This document shows, piece after piece, positions 1 to 5,206 of a DNA stretch of 5,213 nucleotides. The notes beneath the pieces are model-generated. The model was not told the origin of the DNA. It saw only the letters and a list, made by a program, of their open reading frames with translations, and made no database searches. Location: contig JAIDIR010000225.1 in the NCBI GenBank assembly GCA_029052615.1, forward strand, positions 1 through 5,213, in the 5' to 3' direction. The stretch's first letter is position 1, and each line of letters starts with the position of its first letter. Source of the stretch: Clostridia bacterium (GTDB lineage: Bacteria; Bacillota; Clostridia; Christensenellales; Borkfalkiaceae). The position numbers and the translations under genes were made by a program.

Positions 1-523
1 TGCCCGTAACGTAGTCGAGCGCGCCCGTAGGCTCGTCGCAGAGCAATAGTTTGGGGTTTTTAGCCATTGCGCGCGCAATGGAAACGCGTTGCTGCTCGCC
101 GCCGGACAGCTGTGCGGGAAAGTTGTTAAGCCTCTCGCCCAGTCCCACTTCGGTTAGTACTGTTTTGGGGTCGAGGGCGTTTTTGCAGATCTCCACCGCT
201 ATTTCAACGTTTTCCAGCGCGGTCAAATTGGGCATAAGGTTATAGAACTGAAAGACGAAACCGACGTCGTTGCGGCGGTAGTCGGTAAGTCCGCGCTTAC
301 TAAGCTTGGTTACGTCCTTGCCGTCCAGCACGATTTCGCCGGAGGTCGCGCCGTCCATTCCGCCCAAAAGGTTTAAAAGCGTGGTCTTGCCCGCGCCGGA
401 AGAACCGAGCACGACGGTAAATTCACCGTCCTCCAAATCGAACGATACGTCCTTTAAAGCCTCCACCTCGATTTCACCCGTGCGGTAGCGCTTGCTTACG
501 TTTTTAAGCGACAAATAACTCAT
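1..523 (-). CDS. ABC transporter ATP-binding protein, LolD/MacB class (partial, C-terminus off the left edge)
   Basis: This is the nucleotide-binding subunit of an ABC transporter; it would hydrolyse ATP on the cytoplasmic face to drive a membrane partner not in this window. The 174 complete codons begin MSYLSLKNVSKRYRTG. They show, in order, Walker A GSSGAGKTT (residues 40-48), the Q-loop VFQFYNLMPNLTALENV (Q92), the signature LSGGEQQR (139-146), Walker B LLLCDEP (159-165, D163 and E164) and the D-loop GALD (167-170). The H-loop and C-terminus lie beyond base 1. The phrase FQFYNLMPNLTALENV and the signature followed by QQRVSIARA are typical of the LolD/MacB/FtsE-like class, whose partners are FtsX/MacB-type permeases exporting lipids, peptides or antibiotics. 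Which substrate applies cannot be read here. The start is the first ATG (521-523). It has no Shine-Dalgarno sequence, but a promoter lies just upstream. A winged-helix regulator gene ends 76 bases upstream and may control it (inference). Confidence 0.95.
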   Translation of the reverse strand, partial: MSYLSLKNVSKRYRTGEIEVEALKDVSFDLEDGEFTVVLGSSGAGKTTLLNLLGGMDGATSGEIVLDGKDVTKLSKRGLTDYRRNDVGFVFQFYNLMPNLTALENVEIAVEICKNALDPKTVLTEVGLGERLNNFPAQLSGGEQQRVSIARAMAKNPKLLLCDEPTGALDYVTG

Positions 524-529
524 AATTTT

Positions 530-558
530 ATTTTATCACACCCGATAGGCAAACGCAA
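530..558 (-). promoter_or_regulatory. Predicted sigma-70 promoter of the ABC ATPase gene
   Basis: Read on the minus strand, a -35-like TTGCGT (553-558) is followed by a 17-base spacer and a -10 box TAAAAT (530-535). Only six bases (AAAATT) separate the -10 box from the ATG at 523, so initiation about seven bases downstream would fall on the start codon itself. This fits the missing Shine-Dalgarno sequence and predicts a leaderless mRNA. It is a motif match only; the region is A/T-rich and chance resemblance is possible. Confidence 0.5.
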
Positions 559-559
559 G

Positions 560-571
560 GCGCATATGCGC
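560..571. promoter_or_regulatory. Perfect 12-bp palindrome next to the ABC promoter, possible operator
   Basis: GCGCATATGCGC is an exact inverted repeat beginning one base upstream of the -35 box of the ABC ATPase promoter. It overlaps a second short palindrome, CACGTG, at 571-576. Its position suits a binding site for a dimeric regulator, and a winged-helix regulator gene lies immediately upstream. No T-run follows it on the minus strand, so it is unlikely to be a terminator for that gene. Operator function is inference. Confidence 0.3.
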
Positions 572-599
572 ACGTGTAAAAATATTCATTATAATTTCA

Positions 600-929
600 T
601 TATTCGTGAAAGACTTTGTATAAAAGCGAACAGGCGGCGGACGACCTTCCGTCGTCGGAGTCCGCAAGAAATTTAAGCGAATATTTTATGAGCATAACGT
701 TGTCCCGCGTCAGAATATGCCGTTCGAAACTGAAGCACGCGTTCAGCTCCACCCCGCCGCCCTTTCCCGTGTAGGTGAAGATGGGAAAATGATATTGCAG
801 GTCGGCTATGTCGCGCTTGACGGTATGTATGCACACTCCCAGCTCGCTTGAAATATTGCTTATCGTAATTCTTCCTCCGCGCAAAAGCAGATTCAATAAT
901 TCGATTTGTCTGTCGTATTTTTTACTCAC
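600..929 (-). CDS. Short winged-helix (HTH_11 / DeoR-like) transcriptional regulator
   Basis: A 109-residue DNA-binding protein. Residues 5-36 (YDRQIELLNLLLRGG and on to LGVCIHTVKR) form the helix-turn-helix, with recognition helix CIHTVKRDIADLQ (33-45). Residues 48-62 (FPIFTYTGKGGGVEL) give the beta wing. This is the N-terminal HTH_11 domain found in DeoR-type and WYL-domain regulators, but the WYL or sugar-sensing domain is absent. After the wing there is only a helical tail of about 45 residues that could dimerise. Short stand-alone proteins of this kind are common in Bacillota, so it need not be a truncation. The start is GTG (927-929), without a clear Shine-Dalgarno sequence; an AT-rich TATTAA lies three bases upstream of it. 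It follows the 255-aa gene by 40 bases and precedes the ABC ATPase gene, so it could regulate either side. No terminator is visible after its stop. Confidence 0.85.
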   Translation of the reverse strand: MSKKYDRQIELLNLLLRGGRITISNISSELGVCIHTVKRDIADLQYHFPIFTYTGKGGGVELNACFSFERHILTRDNVMLIKYSLKFLADSDDGRSSAACSLLYKVFHE

Positions 930-969
930 AATTTAATACCAAAACTTTGGGGCGCCGAATATAGCGGAA

Positions 970-1737
970 TCAATAATTTCTTGCCGGCGGAGCGGAGGGT
1001 ATAGCATCGAGATTGATACCAATAAGCTCCTCCCGACTTTCGAATAACCGCGTCTGTACCTGCCATTGACCGGTGCTGTTGCTGACGTTTGTAATATCTC
1101 CGAACAGTAAGATTCCGCGTCGTTCGCAGCTCAAACCTATTTCCATATGTCCGAAAGCGTTTGTTTGATATAAATTGTCATTAGCTTTTTCAATCTTTAT
1201 CAGTACGTTATTTATATTTTTATGGCGAAGAAGCTCGGAGTAGTTCCCACCGCACAATTCACGTAATTTACCCGAAAATTTATTTTCCGCATCACCGTAA
1301 AAATGACTGCAAAACCCGCCGGCGACCAAATAATTTCTATAAAGGAAACTTTCAATCAAATCTATTCCAAATTTCAGGCAGTCTTCGTCCAGATGAGCCA
1401 AAACGTGATACGTACCAGCAATAACGTGCGCAAACGTACACGAATGTACCGCTCTCGTAGTTACCTGTGTAAATTCCATTCCTTCTTTTACTCCGTAATT
1501 GCCGGCATTTCTTTGAGGCGTGTACAACCCCATAAGTCGTAAACGCGTCCCTGTTGCTTCGAAAATGCCGACGGTATTCCAGCCAAGTTGCATACAACCG
1601 TTGTCTAAATTCCGGTTACAAGCAAACGTATTCGCGCAAAACAACTTAAATATATCGTGTCCTGCCAAATAGCTTCTCAGCGTTGTGTTTCCGTTTTCGT
1701 ATTTTGCAATGCCGCCAAATCCTTTAAGTCTTATCAT
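970..1737 (-). CDS. Uncharacterised 255-aa protein with a candidate CNF/CheD-like Cys-His pair
   Basis: I do not recognise the family. The chosen start is the ATG at 1735-1737 (MIRLKGFGG), because AAGGAG (1745-1750) sits seven bases upstream; an upstream in-frame TTG would overlap that site and is rejected. The soluble protein has no signal peptide or membrane segment and eight cysteines (34, 40, 48, 100, 120, 143, 162, 204). Residues 98-117 (VHSC, then TFAH, ending YHVLAHLD) put C100 fifteen residues before H115, followed by D117. The catalytic Cys and His of CNF1-type glutamine deamidases (C866 and H881) have the same spacing, and the CheD fold uses a similar pair. The usual glycine before the cysteine is replaced by serine, so deamidase activity is only a hypothesis. 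The gene lies 11 bases after the 180-aa gene and probably belongs to the same operon. It is visibly richer in A+T than the genes before it (42 G/C in 120 bases at 1141-1260), which may indicate separate acquisition. Confidence 0.8.
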   Translation of the reverse strand: MIRLKGFGGIAKYENGNTTLRSYLAGHDIFKLFCANTFACNRNLDNGCMQLGWNTVGIFEATGTRLRLMGLYTPQRNAGNYGVKEGMEFTQVTTRAVHSCTFAHVIAGTYHVLAHLDEDCLKFGIDLIESFLYRNYLVAGGFCSHFYGDAENKFSGKLRELCGGNYSELLRHKNINNVLIKIEKANDNLYQTNAFGHMEIGLSCERRGILLFGDITNVSNSTGQWQVQTRLFESREELIGINLDAIPSAPPARNY

Positions 1738-1744
1738 TATATTT

Positions 1745-1750
1745 CTCCTT
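1745..1750 (-). promoter_or_regulatory. Shine-Dalgarno site of the 255-aa gene
   Basis: AAGGAG on the minus strand, seven bases before the ATG at 1737. It overlaps the TAA stop of the preceding gene, which suggests coupled translation, and it decides the start against the longer TTG-initiated frame. Confidence 0.8.
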
Positions 1751-2291
1751 AACAATTTTTAACGCCCGCCTGCGGAAGGACGGAATCGAATACCGCCCGA
1801 AGATTGAATACCCCCACTATGCCGACGAGCTGGGCATAATACGGCTTTAAAGCCTCCGTTGAGCGCGCTATGGAAATCATCGTATCAACGGCGTTTACCC
1901 CTTGCGGGATATCGCCGTTGAACGTGATTATTTGCGCTGCAAGCTGACGGCAGGCGTCCGCACACTCGGTGAAAGTTTTATCGTATTTTTCAAGATAGCT
2001 TTTGACTTTCTGCTGAACGCGCTCCACACACCCCGCGGCGAATATATCGCGTTGCCTGCGCGGGCTGTGCGCAGTTTGTCCCTTTCCGTCAAAAGAAACC
2101 AGTTTTTGCAGTTCCACCGCCACGTCTGAAGAGATAGGTAATCTCTGTGCGTCGGCAATCTCCTGCAACGAATTAAGATAATTTTCCGCCGAGCGTGCGT
2201 ACGTTCCCACCGCGTTTTTAAGCTGCGGCGTAAGTTTGGACATTTCGCCGAGCTTTGAATTTAACTGCAAGTACACCGCAAAATTGAGCAT
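1749..2291 (-). CDS. Uncharacterised helical protein of the DUF2589 cluster (180 aa)
   Basis: No family is recognised. The protein is predicted mostly alpha-helical from its heptad-like leucine and alanine pattern. One helical stretch covers about residues 13-50 (LGEMSKLTPQLKNAVGTYAR and on through SLQEIADAQR), and a second about 85-122 (VERVQQKVKSYLEKYDK and onward). A more hydrophobic C-terminal part (150-172, YYAQLVGIVGVFNLRAVFDS) is too mixed for a convincing membrane span. The sequence ends in a cysteine. The ATG at 2289-2291 directly abuts the TAA of the 286-aa gene (TAAATG) with no Shine-Dalgarno sequence, so translation is probably coupled by termination and reinitiation, implying linked production of the two proteins. 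A later in-frame ATG (codon 17) is possible but has no better ribosome site. Its job is unknown; a helical partner or adaptor for the DUF2589-type proteins is inference. Confidence 0.85.
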   Translation of the reverse strand: MLNFAVYLQLNSKLGEMSKLTPQLKNAVGTYARSAENYLNSLQEIADAQRLPISSDVAVELQKLVSFDGKGQTAHSPRRQRDIFAAGCVERVQQKVKSYLEKYDKTFTECADACRQLAAQIITFNGDIPQGVNAVDTMISIARSTEALKPYYAQLVGIVGVFNLRAVFDSVLPQAGVKNC

Positions 2292-3152
2292 TTACGACAG
2301 CGAGAGATAGCGCTTTTCGCGTCCGTTCTCCCCCTCCTCGACTATGAGCGACAAATCCTGCTCCTTGACCTTGAGTTTGATGTGCATTAAGCAATCCTTG
2401 GTCGCGTATTCGTTCATCTGAACGGTGTTTACGTCCACCTGAACCGCAGCGTTGGAGCGCATAATCTTTTTGAACTCGAAGAACATAAGATTGCCGACGT
2501 ACTTTGCCGCGGAAATTACGGCGTCGTTATCCCCGAAGGGACACGTTTCCTTTTTATAAGTCGAAACGTCGCGCCGTATCTCCCTTTCCAGACAACGTAT
2601 AAATTCGTCCGATAAATCGAGAATTTTTACGAGGTCGTAGTTGTACGTGTCCAGATAGCTTTTGATATCGGCAATCATCTTTTCGGTGATTTCCTTTGCC
2701 GACAGAGCAAACTCTTCCAGCTGCGCGTCCGTAAAAGACGCGGTATACGCCGACGTTGAGCTTTTTTTCTTTTCCTCGCCGCCGTTGGTTTCAACGCGCA
2801 TTTGCTCGCGCGAACGGCTCTCTTCCGCCTCCTTCGCTCTTTCCGCCTCCCTGCTCTTTACGTAGGAATATTTGTAGTTACGGACGAGCAAAACGGGAAG
2901 CTTGGTTCTTATAACGTTGAAAAGCTGTTCCTTCTGCCCCTCGAATTCGTCCGAATTTTTGGTAATGCCTACTATCATGACGGGAACGTCAACCTCGGCA
3001 CTCTCGATTATGTAGTGGGGAATGGGCATATTTTTGACGAACGGATCGGCGTGATACAGTTCGCTGGTGCTTGCCGCATACGCGTCCGCATTGGTGCGCG
3101 CGGTCGCGACGTCCGAAATTATCTGACCTATAAAAGTGGAAAGTTCAACCAT
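2292..3152 (-). CDS. Divergent DUF2589-like protein with a long charged helical insert (286 aa)
   Basis: The N-terminal 62 residues begin with an amphipathic helix (LSTFIGQIISDVATARTNA), followed by a strand region MPIPHYIIESAEVDVPVMIVG (42-62). This order resembles the DUF2589 protein encoded upstream, which has an N-terminal helix, then VPIPFIRVASTDIELNVKI. The C-terminus (256-286, MHIKLKVKEQDLSLIVEEG to RYLSLS) is again beta-like. Between them lies a highly charged low-complexity helix (97-135, rich in E, R, K and S) and a helical segment (142-232). I therefore read it as a DUF2589-type fold opened by a roughly 150-residue helical insert; this is inference from pattern, not a profile hit. 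No signal peptide or membrane span is seen. The ATG has a weak ribosome site (AAAGGCGG, ending six bases upstream). It starts 23 bases after the DUF2589 gene and its stop touches the next start, so it is a core member of the operon. Confidence 0.85.
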   Translation of the reverse strand: MVELSTFIGQIISDVATARTNADAYAASTSELYHADPFVKNMPIPHYIIESAEVDVPVMIVGITKNSDEFEGQKEQLFNVIRTKLPVLLVRNYKYSYVKSREAERAKEAEESRSREQMRVETNGGEEKKKSSTSAYTASFTDAQLEEFALSAKEITEKMIADIKSYLDTYNYDLVKILDLSDEFIRCLEREIRRDVSTYKKETCPFGDNDAVISAAKYVGNLMFFEFKKIMRSNAAVQVDVNTVQMNEYATKDCLMHIKLKVKEQDLSLIVEEGENGREKRYLSLS

Positions 3153-3175
3153 AATTTACCGCCTTTGATTTTCAG

Positions 3176-4069
3176 TTATACCGCTACGGGAGCAGGTCCG
3201 TACTGGGGCACGGGCTTTGCAATCTGCGGCACGATGGACTCTTCGAGAATGTCGAGAATTCTGGACATACCTACGGGTACGTCGTCCTGTACGGCGTGAA
3301 TTTTGATATTGAGGGAATACTCCTTCTTTACCTCTTCGGAAGAAGACGACTTCTTCTGGTGCGCAACCGACGCGTTGATGTTGACGTTTGCCTTGAAGAA
3401 CAAGAACTTTGCCGAAGCGCTTGCGTCAATTTTGCTGTTTACGTTGGTTTCGCTGGACTCTTCGGAATTGTAAATCGAATTGATTTTTACGTTCAGCTCG
3501 ATGTCCGTCGACGCCACGCGGATGAAAGGTATGGGCACGATGGTCAACAGGGGCACCTGCAGGGTCATATCCTGATAAACTGCGGGCTTTGCCTCGGTCG
3601 CCTGCGTCTTGTGAATGGTTATCTGTGCTTCTGCTCCTTCTTCGCCCTTTGCGGTCAAAGTTACCGTCTTATCGCCGGTAACGCTTTCGCCGCCGCTTAC
3701 GACGTTTACAGCGCCTATGGTGCCGTTCGAATCCACGACGAAGTTCAGGATAAGACCCGACGCGCCTTCAACCGAATAGCCGCCGGCGTTGAGCTCGCTT
3801 TCCTTGTAGCCCTTGCCGCCGTTTTCGATCGTGCAATAGCATTCCTCGGCTCTGCCCGGCTGATAGGGCTGCACTTCCTTGGGATACTTGAAATCGACGT
3901 ATACCGGTCTTACGGCGTTGCCGTTCTTATCGTTCTGAAAGCCGACGCTCTTTATAAAATTTACCGTCGTCAGAGACGAATTGTTTTGCGCGCTTACAAC
4001 TGCGTTGAGCGCGCCGCCTAAAATTTTGTCAAACGCTATGCTTGACATTTCCTGTGCGGGATTAAACAT
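3176..4069 (-). CDS. DUF2589 domain-containing protein with an inserted glycine-rich beta domain (297 aa)
   Basis: DUF2589 is a bacterial family without known function. The hallmarks here are the N-terminal helix SSIAFDKILGGALNAVVSAQ (9-28) leading to TTVNFIKSVGF (34-44), the strand pair QVPLLTIVPIPFIRVASTDI (171-190) with ELNVKINSI, and the C-terminal block KFLFFKANVNINASVAHQ (221-238), then EYSLNIKIHAVQDDVPVGM (250-268) and RILDILEESI. Between the helix and the strands, residues about 74-158 form an extra Gly-rich beta segment (IENGGKGY, DSNGTIGAVNVVSGG, GAEAQITI), like repeats seen in phage structural proteins. No signal peptide or transmembrane helix is visible. The C-terminus is proline-rich (PKPVPQYGPAPVAV-like). 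The start is the ATG at 4067-4069 because GGAGG (4078-4082) lies eight bases upstream; a TTG five codons earlier overlaps that site and is rejected. It is the first gene of the cluster, downstream of a terminator, so it should have its own promoter. Confidence 0.9.
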   Translation of the reverse strand: MFNPAQEMSSIAFDKILGGALNAVVSAQNNSSLTTVNFIKSVGFQNDKNGNAVRPVYVDFKYPKEVQPYQPGRAEECYCTIENGGKGYKESELNAGGYSVEGASGLILNFVVDSNGTIGAVNVVSGGESVTGDKTVTLTAKGEEGAEAQITIHKTQATEAKPAVYQDMTLQVPLLTIVPIPFIRVASTDIELNVKINSIYNSEESSETNVNSKIDASASAKFLFFKANVNINASVAHQKKSSSSEEVKKEYSLNIKIHAVQDDVPVGMSRILDILEESIVPQIAKPVPQYGPAPVAV

Positions 4070-4077
4070 TTGATTTT

Positions 4078-4082
4078 CCTCC
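4078..4082 (-). promoter_or_regulatory. Shine-Dalgarno site of the DUF2589 gene
   Basis: GGAGG on the minus strand, eight bases before the ATG at 4069; it is the strongest ribosome site in the window. It fixes the start and implies strong translation of the first gene of the cluster. Between it and the terminator (about 4083-4151) a promoter is expected; a -10-like GATAAA is present but I find no convincing -35 partner. Confidence 0.8.
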
Positions 4083-4151
4083 AATTTTTTTACTGCTTTC
4101 CGGATAGCTTCTTAAATTTATCCCGCAAAAGTGCCATACGCTTGAGACAAT

Positions 4152-4186
4152 AAAAAAACTCCCGACGAAAATTTTCGTCGGGAGTT
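4152..4186 (-). terminator. Strong rho-independent terminator after the carbonic anhydrase / membrane protein unit
   Basis: Bases 4157-4186 are an exact 30-base palindrome (AACTCCCGACGAAAA and its reverse complement). On the minus strand the stem ACTCCCGACG with an A/T-rich tip is followed by a run of seven T (4158-4152). It lies 24 bases after the stop of the 118-aa gene, so it closes that unit and separates it from the DUF2589 cluster. On the plus strand no T-run beyond two T follows, so it should act in one direction only. Confidence 0.9.
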
Positions 4187-4209
4187 ACTCCTTATTCCGC
4201 TATTAAGTT

Positions 4210-4566
4210 TTAATCTACGTCTATTACGTTATCGTCTATATCGTCGTCCACCGGATAGTAAGTTTTCTTTTTTAACTTCCTTAATCCCACTGAAATTGCT
4301 ATGACTATAAAAATGATAACCAGCGCAAACACGCCCGCGCCCACGGAAACGAGAATTATGCCCGCAAGGTGCAAGCTTCCGCCTGCGATTAAAAAGCCGA
4401 TGCCCGTGCCCAGACACCCTAAAATTACGCAGCATACGATAATCAGCAAGACGTTGCAGAGCACGTTGTGCCGCTTTCTGCGTTTGTCCTCCAGCTGCGG
4501 GTTCCCGCCCATTTTACTAAAGGCTATATATAATATCTGTAATAAAACCTCAATAATATCTTCCAT
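4210..4566 (-). CDS. Small two-helix membrane protein, unknown function (118 aa)
   Basis: An unrecognised integral membrane protein. The first 27 residues are amphipathic (MEDIIEVLLQILYIAFSKMG), followed by a basic stretch KRRKRH (28-33). Two hydrophobic helices come next (about 36-61 and 67-94) with a short GGSLHLAG turn between them. A second basic stretch RKLKKK (96-101) and a strongly acidic tail (DDDIDDNVIDVD) end the protein. Basic residues on both sides of the helical pair favour a hairpin with both ends in the cytoplasm. The two helices are glycine-rich, consistent with close packing. No Shine-Dalgarno sequence precedes the ATG (4564-4566). The gene starts 15 bases after the carbonic anhydrase stop, so it is probably cotranscribed with it, and a terminator follows. 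A role linked to bicarbonate or pH is only suggested by the neighbour. Confidence 0.8.
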   Translation of the reverse strand: MEDIIEVLLQILYIAFSKMGGNPQLEDKRRKRHNVLCNVLLIIVCCVILGCLGTGIGFLIAGGSLHLAGIILVSVGAGVFALVIIFIVIAISVGLRKLKKKTYYPVDDDIDDNVIDVD

Positions 4567-4581
4567 AATTTTATGACTTAA

Positions 4582-5142
4582 TCAAATATTTAATTCGAAG
4601 TCGACCGCGACGCTTTGAGTATTATAGAGCGCGCCCGTAACTTCCAGTCCCTCCGTCTTGCGTATCAGCCGTTGAATTTTAACAACGCTCTGCTTTACGT
4701 TGAGGATAGTTGCTTTGACCGCGTCCTCCTCCACGCCGATTGCCTGCCTTATTTCATCGGTGATAAACCTTACAAAACCGCCGTTTTGCTTTGCGGCTGC
4801 GCCTACCGCGCCGCACAGCGTATGCCCGAGCACAACGACTAATTTGCAACCGAGGTGCTCCACCGCGTATTCAATGCTGCCGAGCTGGTGGTTATCTATG
4901 ACGTTGCCCGCCACGCGGATAACGAACAAATCGCCTATCCCCGCCGAAAAGATACATTCGGGAATGACCCTCGAATCCGAACAGCCGACTATTACGGCGT
5001 AGGGCTTTTGCCCGTTCGTGCACGTGTAAAGCCGTTTTTCGGGCGAAATATCGCCCACGCCCTTTACCGAATTTACGTAAATTTTGTTTCCTTGCTTTAA
5101 CCGCTCCAACGCGTTTAAAGCCGATACGTATTGCTGTTGCAT
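4582..5142 (-). CDS. Beta-class carbonic anhydrase (186 aa)
   Basis: A zinc enzyme that interconverts CO2 and bicarbonate in the cytoplasm, supplying bicarbonate to carboxylases and buffering pH. With the start at 5142 the protein begins MQQQYVSALNALERLKQGNK, matching the usual family N-terminus (ALERLKEGN-type). The zinc ligands are C54, H107 and C110 (motifs VGCSDSRV and LGHTLCGAV), and the D56-R58 dyad of the SDSR motif is intact. FVIRVAGN and GSIEYAVEHLG between them are also family signatures. The length suits the compact bacterial beta-class. Longer starts exist in frame (ATG at 5163, TTG at 5190), but both would lie upstream of or inside the predicted promoter, so the shorter start is preferred. 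It probably forms a two-gene unit with the small membrane protein downstream. Confidence 0.95.
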   Translation of the reverse strand: MQQQYVSALNALERLKQGNKIYVNSVKGVGDISPEKRLYTCTNGQKPYAVIVGCSDSRVIPECIFSAGIGDLFVIRVAGNVIDNHQLGSIEYAVEHLGCKLVVVLGHTLCGAVGAAAKQNGGFVRFITDEIRQAIGVEEDAVKATILNVKQSVVKIQRLIRKTEGLEVTGALYNTQSVAVDFELNI

Positions 5143-5153
5143 AATGTACTTAA

Positions 5154-5183
5154 ATTTTATCATTATTTCGGTACGTTTGTCAA
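5154..5183 (-). promoter_or_regulatory. Predicted sigma-70 promoter of the carbonic anhydrase gene
   Basis: On the minus strand a consensus -35 TTGACA (5178-5183) is followed by an 18-base spacer and the -10 box TAAAAT (5154-5159), one mismatch from consensus. Transcription starting near 5147 would leave only about five bases before the preferred ATG at 5142, where no Shine-Dalgarno sequence is visible. This supports the short start and a nearly leaderless mRNA. Confidence 0.6.
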
Positions 5184-5188
5184 TATGC

Positions 5189-5206
5189 AAAAAGCCTGCG
5201 CGGCTT
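5189..5206 (-). terminator. Weak rho-independent terminator of an upstream unit (gene outside the window)
   Basis: Minus-strand AAGCC and GGCTT form a five-pair stem (5192-5206) around the loop GCGCA, followed by five T (5193-5189). It lies just upstream of the carbonic anhydrase promoter, as expected for the end of a preceding minus-strand transcript. The stem is short, so the call is tentative; more of the structure may continue beyond the right edge. Confidence 0.4.

Noticed and set aside
51..488. Plus-strand frames of 60-64 codons at the left edge
   Set aside because: They are antisense to the ABC ATPase, whose Walker A, signature and Walker B motifs read clearly on the minus strand.
1738..1755. 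Longer TTG-initiated form of the 255-aa protein (261 aa)
   Set aside because: The extension covers the AAGGAG ribosome site and the preceding stop codon; the ATG at 1737 has ideal spacing.
2802..4021. Long plus-strand open frames at 2802-3299 and 3296-4021 (165 and 241 codons)
   Set aside because: They lie antisense to the DUF2589 and 286-aa genes, whose minus-strand products show family motifs and ribosome sites. The plus-strand translations have no recognisable domain and are rich in Arg, Cys and Tyr as expected for antisense shadows of GC-biased codons.
4083..4151. Promoter for the DUF2589 cluster
   Set aside because: GATAAA and TTGTCT occur on the minus strand but their spacing is about 22 bases, and other pairings lack a -35. 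A promoter is expected here but no specific site can be supported.
4181..4191. Small hairpin GGAG-TAA-CTCC (minus strand) overlapping the first arm of the terminator, a possible antiterminator
   Set aside because: Four pairs with a three-base loop cannot compete with a stem of more than ten pairs, and no leader-type regulatory element is visible upstream, only the coding gene.
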